A stretch of 64,000 nt of DNA from Fimbriiglobus sp. (lineage in GTDB: Bacteria; Planctomycetota; Planctomycetia; Gemmatales; Gemmataceae). Positions 24,194-32,471 of the stretch are shown in pieces. How positions within the stretch are numbered: the stretch's first letter is position 1; the number at the start of each line of letters is the position of its first letter. The notes under the pieces were generated by a model that was given only the letters and a program-made list of their open reading frames with translations, was not told the origin of the DNA and did no database searches. Made by a program: the position numbers and the translations under genes. The stretch lies in NCBI GenBank assembly GCA_022841795.1, contig JALHQU010000002.1:37487-101486 (forward strand), written 5' to 3'.

Positions 24194-25891
24194 ATGGTCC
24201 TCGATCCGGTAACGCTCGGCGTCGGAGCCGCGCTCGCGGGAAGACTCCTCTACCGCTGGCTCAAGGAAACGCCGCGCCCCCCGAAGCCACCAAAACCCGC
24301 GCCCCCCGCGCCGCGCCGCCCTGCGGCCAAGGCGCTGCCGTACTTCGACCGCCTCTCGGGAGCGCACCCGACGTCGGCGGAAGCGGTCGAGCAGTTCTTG
24401 AGTGAGCAGTACCCGTCGCCGCTCACGATGTCGTTCGGGGGCGTCAAGAACTGGCCCGTCGAACGATACATGAACAAGTTTTTGTTTTTGACTGGCGTGC
24501 CGGGGAGCGGCAAGACCGCGTTCGAGCGGCTCATGCTCAAGGACCAGGCCCGGCTGTTCAACGTCGACGGCTTTCGTCTCCGGTGGCTGATAACCGACCC
24601 CACGAACGCCTACCTGCCGTACCTGTTTCAAATCCTACCGCCCCACGTGCCGATCATCCGGGCCGCCCCGCAGGACGCCGACGGCCAGGCGTGGGATGTG
24701 GCGGCGGACGTCGGCACCGACGAGGAGATCGCGATCGCGCTGATCCGCGCGTTCTTCCCGGACCAAATCTCGAAAGCGTCCGAGCCGTTCTGGATCACGA
24801 AAGCCGCCCACCTGTGCCTGCTGGTGGTCATGCTGTTCATCGACCGGGAGTCCCCGTGGCGGCTGGCTGATCTGGTGCGCCTGTTAGTGTACCCGCAGTT
24901 CCTCTCAGCTTTTTTGATGCAGTCCGCCCGCACGCGCGGGGCGGTCGAGTTCGACCTCGTCGACAAGATGGGCAAGGGGATCATCGCCACGGCGTCGGCC
25001 CAGATCAACCAGTTGGCGATCGCGGCCTCGTGCATGGAGCACGCGAAGCGGCAGTTTTCGTTCTCGGGTGCCGGACAGTTCCTCGACACCAACAGCGTAC
25101 TCCACTTCGGGTACACGCCCCAGGGGATGCACTCCTGCGCGATGCTCGCGAGTGCGATGGTCAACGTGCTGGCGCTCCACGCCTACAAGCGAAACGACGA
25201 ACACAACCACACGGTGCTCTGGGGGGACGAGGGGCGGTTCCTCGGCGACCTGCCGATCGAGACCATCAACGCCCGGGGTCGTGGCAGCGGCCTGAGCGTC
25301 GTTCTGTCCTCGGTTGGAATTCCGGCGCTCCTGGCGAAATGGAGTGAGGAGCGCGTTCGGGAGATGATTGATGGTGTATTTACCTGGATAACTTTTTCGG
25401 TCGGACACCAGACTGCGAAAGAGTTTTGTGACCTGGTGGGCGAAGTGGAGGGCGTTCAGCGGTCGTGGACGCACAGCAGCGGTAGCACGAGCACCTGGGG
25501 CCGGTCGTACAGCCTCAACTCGCTCAACTGGTGGATGCCCACAGGGTACAACGAGTCTCACAGCCAAAACTACTCGAACAGCACCACCTACTCGCTTCAC
25601 ACGAAGCCGCTCGTCAAGCCGTCGGAACTCACCGGCCTGCCGCAGGGGGACGCGCTCAACGACCGCCTCGAATTATTCCTCTTCAACCGCGACATCGGCT
25701 GCTTGCACGCTGAAACGCCCTTCCTGCACTGCTTCCGAGACCTTCCGCCCGCCCCGTTCGCCGTCGCCCCGGCGCGCCCCGCCGCCCACAGCCGCCTGCG
25801 GCCGTTTCGCGCGGACGACATCCGGCGGCTCAACCTCGACCTGACCCCGGCCATGATCGCCGCCCTCAAAACGGTGGAGGACTACAAGTAA
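24194..25891 (+). CDS. VirD4/TraD-like type IV coupling ATPase
   Basis: A 565-aa ATPase. A short N-terminal hydrophobic segment is followed by a Pro/Lys-rich linker (residues 27-47). Walker A is GVPGSGKT (101-108). Walker B is VLWGDEGRF (about 340-348), followed by ETINARGRGSGLSVVLSSVG, the TraM-recognition-type block of VirD4/TraG/TraD proteins. A Ser/Thr/Asn-rich insertion near 430-470 is unusual. Coupling proteins link the relaxase-DNA complex to a secretion channel. It lies six bases after the relaxase, and its stop overlaps the next start (TAATG). No canonical N-terminal two-helix membrane domain is apparent; the next gene may supply it. Confidence 0.75.
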   Translation: MVLDPVTLGVGAALAGRLLYRWLKETPRPPKPPKPAPPAPRRPAAKALPYFDRLSGAHPTSAEAVEQFLSEQYPSPLTMSFGGVKNWPVERYMNKFLFLTGVPGSGKTAFERLMLKDQARLFNVDGFRLRWLITDPTNAYLPYLFQILPPHVPIIRAAPQDADGQAWDVAADVGTDEEIAIALIRAFFPDQISKASEPFWITKAAHLCLLVVMLFIDRESPWRLADLVRLLVYPQFLSAFLMQSARTRGAVEFDLVDKMGKGIIATASAQINQLAIAASCMEHAKRQFSFSGAGQFLDTNSVLHFGYTPQGMHSCAMLASAMVNVLALHAYKRNDEHNHTVLWGDEGRFLGDLPIETINARGRGSGLSVVLSSVGIPALLAKWSEERVREMIDGVFTWITFSVGHQTAKEFCDLVGEVEGVQRSWTHSSGSTSTWGRSYSLNSLNWWMPTGYNESHSQNYSNSTTYSLHTKPLVKPSELTGLPQGDALNDRLELFLFNRDIGCLHAETPFLHCFRDLPPAPFAVAPARPAAHSRLRPFRADDIRRLNLDLTPAMIAALKTVEDYK

Positions 25892-26817
25892 TGGCGCTCA
25901 ACCTGCAACAAGCAATGCTCAACCTGCGGCCGACCAAGCACGAATACCGCTGGCAGTGCCCGTACCCGCACCTGCCGCTCACCCACCCGCTTAACAACGA
26001 AGAAGAGCCCCGAGAGCCGGGGTTCCTCCGTCGGCGGGGAAAGACGATCGCCGCCATCCTCTGCCTTGCCGCCGCGATCGGCGTGTTGGGCAGCTTCGGT
26101 CGGAGCATCATCGCTTCGGGCGGCACGGACAAATCCGCCAAGAGCGACATCGTGACCGAGGCCTACTCCAAACCCATCCAGTCCGAGGCGGCACACCACC
26201 CGTCGGTGATCGCGGCCATCGCCTTTGATCAGAAGCTCGGCGCGTCGCTGGCGGCGATCCAGAAGCGTCTGGCGAAGAGCAAGCTGACGCTCGACGAGAA
26301 GGTGGGCATCGAAACGGATATGTTGAAGGCGATCGACCTGTTGCTCCCGCTGGCGGACGACGCGAGAAACGACGTCGATGCCGTCATCCGGGTCGCCGAG
26401 GACATCAAGTTCGAGCTCAAGTTCGCACAGAAACAGCACCACGCCACCGCCGAACTCTTCCGCGACCGCGCGAACGACACCGCCACTGATCAAATGCGAA
26501 GTATTAACATGCAAAGCGCCGAGTGGTTCGACGCCCTCGCGGCGGACGTGCCGCGCCGCCAGAAGCTCACCGATGAGTTCATCTCCGAACTCGCTGTACT
26601 ACGCCGCGAAGTGACTGACTGTGCTCGGACGCTACGCGATCTGAAAACCGCCGCGCTCGCCACAACCGCCGGCCCGGACCCGCTGCCGCTCTCGTCCGAG
26701 GGGCGCACCTTCCACCAGCAGGTGGAGAAGTTCCTGACCGTACTCAAACGGTACTACGAGGTGTTCTTCGTTAACGGCTCATACCTCCAGCCGTCTCAGG
26801 GAGGGAAGAAGCCGTGA
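25891..26817 (+). CDS. Single-pass membrane protein of the mobilization operon
   Basis: A 308-aa protein with one transmembrane helix near residues 51-71 (TIAAILCLAAAIGVLGSFG). The rest is a long helical, coiled-coil-like domain (AAIQKRLAKSKLTLDEKV and similar stretches). It overlaps the coupling ATPase by one base and the HTH gene by four. It may anchor the ATPase at the membrane. No family recognised. Confidence 0.6.
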   Translation: MALNLQQAMLNLRPTKHEYRWQCPYPHLPLTHPLNNEEEPREPGFLRRRGKTIAAILCLAAAIGVLGSFGRSIIASGGTDKSAKSDIVTEAYSKPIQSEAAHHPSVIAAIAFDQKLGASLAAIQKRLAKSKLTLDEKVGIETDMLKAIDLLLPLADDARNDVDAVIRVAEDIKFELKFAQKQHHATAELFRDRANDTATDQMRSINMQSAEWFDALAADVPRRQKLTDEFISELAVLRREVTDCARTLRDLKTAALATTAGPDPLPLSSEGRTFHQQVEKFLTVLKRYYEVFFVNGSYLQPSQGGKKP

Positions 26818-27047
26818 CGACCGCGACGCAGCCCTTCACCGTTAAAGAGGCCGCCGTCAGAATGAGACTTTCCACGGCGAGTGTCTACGCCCTGTGTGCC
26901 GCCAAGAAACTGCGGCACCAGCGAGTCGGCGTCGGGCGGGGGAAGATTCTCATCCCCCACGACGCGATCGAAGAGTACCTGGCGAAGGGCACGGTGAAAA
27001 GTACCGAGCCCCACCCGACGGCGATCCTCGGCACGACACGTCGCTGA
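26814..27047 (+). CDS. Excisionase-like HTH protein
   Basis: A 77-aa protein with the HTH_17 pattern: FTVKEAAVRMRLSTASVYAL, then KLRHQRVGVGRGKILIP, then AIEEYLAKG. This is the classic excisionase/MerR-like binding domain. It starts at GTG 26814, overlapping the upstream stop (GTGA), and closes the vWA-to-HTH operon. It may control excision by the integrase 1.6 kb downstream, or regulate the operon. Confidence 0.75.
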   Translation: MTTATQPFTVKEAAVRMRLSTASVYALCAAKKLRHQRVGVGRGKILIPHDAIEEYLAKGTVKSTEPHPTAILGTTRR

Positions 27048-27098
27048 CGAGTTGTGCCCGCCACCGACAGCCACAAACCACGCGAGAGGCACCCCGCC

Positions 27099-27956
27099 AT
27101 GAGCGACTTATCGAAGATCGAGTGGACCAACGCGACGTGGAACTTCCTCCTTGGCTGCGACAAGGTCTCGCCCGGGTGCGCCGGGTGCTACGCGGTGAAG
27201 GACGTGCTCCGGATGTCCGGGAACCCGAACCCGAAAGTGTCTCTGGCGAACACGGGGCTCGCCTACCGCCAGGAAAACGGAAGCCTCAACTGGACCGGCG
27301 TCGTTCGGATGCTGCCCGAGCGGCTGGCGAAGCCCTTCGACTGGCCCCGCCCGATGAAGGTGTTCGTGAACAGCCTCTCGGACCTCTTCCACGAGGACGT
27401 GCCGCTCGCGTTCATCCGCCGGGCCTTCGCCGTGATGGAGGCCACGCCCTGGCACACTTACCAGATCCTCACGAAGCGGGCCGAGCGTCTTGCGGCTCTC
27501 TCTCCGCACCTCGACTGGCCGGACAACGTCTGGCAGGGCGTCTCGGTCGAGAGCCAGCCGTACGCCTTCCGGGTCGATCACCTCCGCCGCACCGGGGCGA
27601 GGGTGAAGTTTCTCTCCGTCGAGCCGCTCCTCGGCCCCGTCGGCCTCGACCTCCGCGGCATCGACTGGGTCATCACCGGTGGTGAATCCGGCCCCCGCGC
27701 CAGGACCTTCGACCCCGCCTGGGCAATCGCCGTGCGCGACCAGTGCGAGGCCGCAGAAACCTTCTTCTTCCACAAGCAGAACGGCGGGCGGAACAAGAAG
27801 CTCACCGGAAGACTCCTCGACGGTCGGGAGTACAACGCGATGCCGCAAGTACTACCTGCCGAGATGGCGACCGCGGGGGAAAGGCGGGCACTCGCCGCGC
27901 GGCTCGTGTCCGAGGCGAATGAGTCCGCGCGCGTGGAACTCCCGTTGGCGGACTAA
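27099..27956 (+). CDS. DUF5131 (phage Gp37/Gp68-like) protein
   Basis: A 285-aa protein with the family opening KIEWTNATWNFLLGC and the cysteine pattern C-KVSPG-C-AG-C-YA, which looks like a radical-SAM cluster site. Further family blocks are KVFVNSLSDLFHE, HTYQILTKRAERL and WVITGGESGPRARTFD. ATG 27099 is preferred over GTG 27054, which lies only seven bases after the HTH gene. The family is common on phages and conjugative elements. Its reaction is not established. An MT-A70 methyltransferase follows within 44 bp. Confidence 0.85.
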   Translation: MSDLSKIEWTNATWNFLLGCDKVSPGCAGCYAVKDVLRMSGNPNPKVSLANTGLAYRQENGSLNWTGVVRMLPERLAKPFDWPRPMKVFVNSLSDLFHEDVPLAFIRRAFAVMEATPWHTYQILTKRAERLAALSPHLDWPDNVWQGVSVESQPYAFRVDHLRRTGARVKFLSVEPLLGPVGLDLRGIDWVITGGESGPRARTFDPAWAIAVRDQCEAAETFFFHKQNGGRNKKLTGRLLDGREYNAMPQVLPAEMATAGERRALAARLVSEANESARVELPLAD

Positions 27957-27999
27957 CGGCCGCTCATCGCCCGACCAGCACCTCGAGGAACTTCGAGCC

Positions 28000-28599
28000 G
28001 TGACTCTTCCCGCTGCGAGCGGACACCTTGTGCGCGACCTCTCGACCCTCGTCGCCCGCGGGTGCAAGTTCTGCTGCGTCTACGCCGACCCGCCGTGGCG
28101 CTACGACAACTCGCCCCGCGGGGCGGCCGAGCACCACTACCGGACGATGGACGTAAACGAAATCGCATCCCTACCGGTCGGTCAGCTCGCGGCCGACGTC
28201 TGCCACCTCCACCTCTGGACGACGCACTCGTTCCTGTGGGAGGCGAGGGGCGTCATGGAGGCGTGGGGGTTCGAGTACAAGACGGTCTTCGTGTGGGTGA
28301 AGCCGCAGATCGGCACCGGCCACTACTGGCGGAGCGCCGCCGAGTTCCTGCTCCTCGGGGTCAAGGGAAGGGCGACCTTCCTCGACCGCACGATCCCGAA
28401 CTGGGCGTGCCTCGACCGCGCCGGGCACAGCGAAAAGCCCGAGGCGGTGAGGGCGCTCGTCGAGCGCGTCTCGCCGCCCCCGTACCTCGAACTCTTCGGC
28501 CGCCGGGCCGTGCACGGCTGGGTCGTGCACGGCGACCAGGTATCCCGCGGCCTCTTCGACGACGGGGTGCTCGAGCTCGAAGCGGACGGCGACTCGTGA
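28000..28599 (+). CDS. MT-A70 family adenine methyltransferase
   Basis: A 199-aa protein with the catalytic motif ADPPWRY near residue 28, then the MT-A70 features HHYRTMDVNEIASLPVG, LHLWTTHSFLWEA, GFEYKTVFVWVKPQIGTGHYWR and HSEKPEAVRALVERVSP. These enzymes methylate adenine N6 in DNA or RNA. The start is GTG 28000 with GAGGAA upstream; longer readings overlap the DUF5131 gene in another frame. It is convergent with the integrase, ten bases away. It may mark the element's DNA. Confidence 0.85.
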   Translation: MTLPAASGHLVRDLSTLVARGCKFCCVYADPPWRYDNSPRGAAEHHYRTMDVNEIASLPVGQLAADVCHLHLWTTHSFLWEARGVMEAWGFEYKTVFVWVKPQIGTGHYWRSAAEFLLLGVKGRATFLDRTIPNWACLDRAGHSEKPEAVRALVERVSPPPYLELFGRRAVHGWVVHGDQVSRGLFDDGVLELEADGDS

Positions 28600-28608
28600 C
28601 GGGGGCCG

Positions 28609-29796
28609 CTACCCCGCCGCCCTCTTGTTCAGTGCCGCCCGCAAGTAGTCCGGCGACTGCGAGAGGTGCTGGTAGGTCTTGCTCAGCTGAGACGGGTCGC
28701 GGTGGCCGAGCAGGATCGCGCAGGTAAGCGGGTCATTCCCACGTTTTAACATCTGATCAAGCCAAGAATGTCGCACGTGATAGAGGCAATACTTCGGGGC
28801 GAGTTCCTGGGCCATCGCCCGGCGACACTTGATCAGGGCCTCCTCTCGGAGTTCCCCCGCGGTCTTCGGGCGACCCTTCCGTGTGGGGCTGAGCGTGGCG
28901 ATCTTGGCCGTGATCTGCTCCTCGGTCGGAGCGAGGTTCCGTGCCCGCATGACCGCGAAGCCCATGCGGTGCTGAACGGCGATGAACTGGCAGTTGACGG
29001 ACATCGGGGTCCACGGCTTGCCGCTCTCGTTGACGAAGAGCCTGCCCCTGGGACGCTCCTTGACCAGACGCTCGACGATCGCGAGGGCGTCGTCGGTCAG
29101 GTAGACGATCCGGGGCCACTTGTCCACCTTCGCTTCCTCGGGCGGTAGGACGAGTCGCTTCTCGGCGGCGTCGAAGTGACGGGCCTCGAACTTCAACAGC
29201 TCCTGGGGTCGAGCGCCGCTCTCCCAGGCCACGGTCACGAGGTCGCGGAAGGCGTCGAGCCGGATGTTCTCGAGGATCCGGGCGTACTCCTCGGGCGGAA
29301 TCACAATGGTCCGCTTGCCCGCCTTCGGCTTCCCGTAGTCGCAGACGGTGGAGTGGGCGATCCGGCCGGACTTTTCGCCCCACCGCAGGAGCCGCTGGAT
29401 GGCCTGCCAGACGGTTCGGGCGGTGCCGCGGGTCCAGTCGGGGTGGGCGGCGACCCACTGCTCGACGTGAAGGGGCTTGAGCTGCTCGGCGGGGAACTCG
29501 TCGCCGAGGTGGCCGATGAGCGGCGCGAGCTTCTCCTCGTACCAGTCGCGGGTTCGCGGCGAGCGGTCCTTGAACGCGACGCGGTAGAACTCGGCGGCGA
29601 GGGTGCCGAGCGACTGGGTCGAGGTCTCGCCGGGGACGACGAAACGCTCGGCCTTCTTGTGGGCCTTGAGCAACTCGCCGCACCGGATGAGCGCCTGGTC
29701 GTAGTCCTCGGACAGCCGGTGCTGCCTGGCACCGATCTGCACGTACCACGCCTTGTGGGACTTCTTGAAGTAGGGGGCGGGCTGACGGCGGGGCAT
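28609..29796 (-). CDS. Tyrosine integrase of the tRNA-Arg island
   Basis: A 395-aa site-specific recombinase. An N-terminal SAM-like DNA-binding domain is followed by the catalytic domain: Arg in WESGARPQELLKFE, the HxxR box YHVRHSWLDQM, His and Tyr in LLGHRDPSQLSKTYQHL. ATG 29796 has AGGAGG nine bases upstream; the open frame running on into the tRNA is not coding. The gene is 153 bp from the 3' end of tRNA-Arg(ACG), the standard integrase-next-to-tRNA layout. An imperfect 12-bp inverted repeat (29860-29871 with 29879-29890) lies in the spacer and may be part of the attachment or promoter region. Confidence 0.92.
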   Translation of the reverse strand: MPRRQPAPYFKKSHKAWYVQIGARQHRLSEDYDQALIRCGELLKAHKKAERFVVPGETSTQSLGTLAAEFYRVAFKDRSPRTRDWYEEKLAPLIGHLGDEFPAEQLKPLHVEQWVAAHPDWTRGTARTVWQAIQRLLRWGEKSGRIAHSTVCDYGKPKAGKRTIVIPPEEYARILENIRLDAFRDLVTVAWESGARPQELLKFEARHFDAAEKRLVLPPEEAKVDKWPRIVYLTDDALAIVERLVKERPRGRLFVNESGKPWTPMSVNCQFIAVQHRMGFAVMRARNLAPTEEQITAKIATLSPTRKGRPKTAGELREEALIKCRRAMAQELAPKYCLYHVRHSWLDQMLKRGNDPLTCAILLGHRDPSQLSKTYQHLSQSPDYLRAALNKRAAG

Positions 29797-29949
29797 GGAA
29801 GAAACCTCCTCAGGGACCCGTGGGATGCACGGCCGGGCCTGAAAAGGTTCGCGTCGCGGCCCTCTCCGGTGCTGGCAACACCGGGGAGGGCGTCTTTGAT
29901 CTCGGACAGGTTTTCTCGGACAGACCCCGGCGAATCGCCGTAAGTCCAG

Positions 29950-30023
<74 letters not shown>

Positions 30024-30169
30024 GTCCACCGGCATGGTACGGGCGGCGGCGGGGGTTGTCAATCGTCCGTCGGGCGGCGGGCCAGTATCTTAATCCCGGT
30101 TGCACTCGGCCGCGGGCGGGGCAGGGGTAGGCCTCCGTTCGGCAGGCGTGATCGTCCGGGAGGTTCGTC

Positions 30170-32455
30170 ATGGTCCGTTGGATGTGGGCGGTCGTGGCCG
30201 CCGCGGTCGTTGCTCCGGTTGCGTTCGGGCAGGCGTGGGTGTCCCTCGGCCCGGCGCCGATCACCAACGGCCAGACCAGCACCACCCCGGCGTCGGTGTC
30301 CGGGGCGGTGGCGCACATCCTCATCGACCCGTCCAGCAGTAGCACCTACTACGCCGGCACGGTGAACGGCGGGGTGTGGAAGAGCACGAACAGCGGCACC
30401 ACCTGGACGCCGCTGACGGACCGCATCGGGTCCACCTCCGTCGGCGGGCTGGCGTTCGACCCGACGAACAGCAACACCCTGGTCACCGGGTTCGGCCGGC
30501 ACCGCAGTTCGTACTACCTGGAGGGCGGGCGGGTGGGCGGGTTCGCGTACTCGCTCAACGGCGGCACCTCCTGGACGACGCAGTACACCCTGCCCACCGG
30601 CACGTCCGTGTCCGGGGTGGCCGCCCGCGGCCTGGGGGCCGGCACCGGCACGGTGGTCGTGTCGGCCAACGACCGCACCACCACCTACTCCCGCAACGGC
30701 ATCTTCCGCAGCACCAACGGCGGCACCAGCTTCACCCAGATCTCCGGCGGCACCGGCACCGGGCTGCCGGCCATGGGGGTGTTCGGGGTGGCCGAGAACG
30801 CCACCAACGCGGCCCAACTGTTCACCGTCCCGGACAACACCAGCGGGGCGTACTCGGTGTACCGCTCGAACGACACCGGCAGCACCTGGGCGGCGGTCGG
30901 CAACGCCACCATGAACGCGCAGATCCCCGGGGCGTCCACGGTGAAGGTGTCGGCGCACGGGAACACGGTGGTGGTGGGCATCGTGGCCGGCACCACGGTG
31001 AACGTGTGGCGGTCGGGCGACGGCGGCACCAACTGGACGGCGTGGGGGTCCGCTCCGGCGTCCAACCCCGGCGGGCAGGGGCTGTGGCACTTCAACCTGA
31101 TCGTCGACCCGACCGACGCCACCGGCAACCGGGTGTACCTGACCGGCGACGCCACCCAGACCAGCCCGTTCAACGGCCGCATCTACCGCGGCGACTTCGC
31201 CGCCGGCACCTGGACGCCGCTGTTCGTGAACGGGTCGAACGCCCCGCACGCGGACGGCCGGTCGCTGGCCGTCAACCCGACCACCGGCAACCTGCTGCAG
31301 GGGAACGACGGCGGCATCTTCTCCCTGCCCAACCCGAGCGGCACGTTCGGCTCGTGGGCGTCGATCAACGGCAACCTGGGCACCCTCGAGTTCCACAGCG
31401 CGGCGTTCGACCCGGTGTCGCGGGTGGCGTTCGGCGGCACCCAGGACAACGGCACCAGCCGGCAGACGGCGGTGGGCAACACGGCCTGGAACCTGGTGAT
31501 CGGCGGGGACGGGGCGCAGGTGGCGGTGGTCACCAGCCCGACGAACGCGGCCCAGTCGCTGCGGTACATGAGCGCCCAGTTCCTGAACTCGTTCCGCAAG
31601 GGGGTGTACGACGCCGCCGGCGCCCCGGTGGGCGGCCTCATCACCCCCAGCCTGACCGTCGCCGGCAGCGGCGGGCAGACCATCTACCAGTTCGACACCA
31701 CCATCCAGTTCTACGGGCCGATCGCCACCAACCGGGCGGACGGCCAGCGGCTGTACATCGGCACCCGCCGGCTGTACGAATCGACCGACCAGGGGAACAA
31801 CCTGACGGTGGTGCGGGACTTCGGCGCCGGCACGCTGCTGAACGTGATCAAGGCGGACGGGTTCAGCGGCACCACCGCCCGCCCGGAGGTGCTGTACGCC
31901 GGCACGAACACCGGGCAGGTGTGGGTGCGGAAGGACACCGGCGGGGCGATGGTGCAGCTGACCAACTACACCGCCGGGGCGGTGGCCGACCTGGCCGTGC
32001 AGCCGACCGACTGGCGGCACATCGTGGTGGGCAGCGGCTCGCAGGTGGTCCGCAGCACCAACGTGGACGCCGCCACCCCCACGTTCACCACCATCACCGG
32101 CAACCTGTTCACCGCCAACCCCGGGTTCGGCACCCTGTTCAGCGTGGAGACGGCCCGGTTCGGCACCACCGACGTGTACGTGGCCGGCGGGCGGGACGGG
32201 GTGTACGTCACCACCTCGGCCGCGCTGGGCACCTGGACCGAGTTCGGCACCGGCCTGCCGGACGTGGTGGTGACGGACATGGACTACGACTCGGTCAACG
32301 ACGTGCTGATGGTGGCCACCCTCGGCCGCGGGGTGTGGACGGTGCCGGACTTCTCGTCGTACTTCGCGCCGGTGCCGGAACCGGCGACGGTGCTGCTGGT
32401 GGCGGGCGCGGCGCTCGGCCTCGGCGGGTACGCCCGCCGCTGGCGGGCGGGGTGA
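30170..32455 (+). CDS. Secreted PEP-CTERM protein with Asp-box/BNR-like repeats
   Basis: A 761-aa protein. It starts with a signal peptide (MVRWMWAVVAAAVVAPVAFG). The body has repeated Asp-box-like motifs, for example VWKSTNSGTTW, FRSTNGGTSF, YRSNDTGSTW and VWRSGDGGTNW, which build sialidase-type beta-propellers. The C-terminus is a PEP-CTERM sorting signal: VPEPATVLL, a hydrophobic stretch, then ARRWRAG. Exosortase would process it for surface display or release. GGGAGG precedes ATG 30170. No catalytic function can be assigned; it is likely a structural or binding propeller. Confidence 0.82.
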   Translation: MVRWMWAVVAAAVVAPVAFGQAWVSLGPAPITNGQTSTTPASVSGAVAHILIDPSSSSTYYAGTVNGGVWKSTNSGTTWTPLTDRIGSTSVGGLAFDPTNSNTLVTGFGRHRSSYYLEGGRVGGFAYSLNGGTSWTTQYTLPTGTSVSGVAARGLGAGTGTVVVSANDRTTTYSRNGIFRSTNGGTSFTQISGGTGTGLPAMGVFGVAENATNAAQLFTVPDNTSGAYSVYRSNDTGSTWAAVGNATMNAQIPGASTVKVSAHGNTVVVGIVAGTTVNVWRSGDGGTNWTAWGSAPASNPGGQGLWHFNLIVDPTDATGNRVYLTGDATQTSPFNGRIYRGDFAAGTWTPLFVNGSNAPHADGRSLAVNPTTGNLLQGNDGGIFSLPNPSGTFGSWASINGNLGTLEFHSAAFDPVSRVAFGGTQDNGTSRQTAVGNTAWNLVIGGDGAQVAVVTSPTNAAQSLRYMSAQFLNSFRKGVYDAAGAPVGGLITPSLTVAGSGGQTIYQFDTTIQFYGPIATNRADGQRLYIGTRRLYESTDQGNNLTVVRDFGAGTLLNVIKADGFSGTTARPEVLYAGTNTGQVWVRKDTGGAMVQLTNYTAGAVADLAVQPTDWRHIVVGSGSQVVRSTNVDAATPTFTTITGNLFTANPGFGTLFSVETARFGTTDVYVAGGRDGVYVTTSAALGTWTEFGTGLPDVVVTDMDYDSVNDVLMVATLGRGVWTVPDFSSYFAPVPEPATVLLVAGAALGLGGYARRWRAG

Positions 32456-32471
32456 AGGAAAGGAGTTGCCC

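Noticed and set aside
18949..29796. A self-transmissible conjugative element
   Set aside because: Relaxase and coupling protein are present, but no VirB4 or other channel gene is visible; only mobilization can be supported.
30059..32020. A 653-codon minus-strand frame opposite the PEP-CTERM propeller gene
   Set aside because: The plus strand codes for a signal peptide, Asp-box repeats and a PEP-CTERM tail; the antisense frame is Gly/Val/Arg-rich filler.
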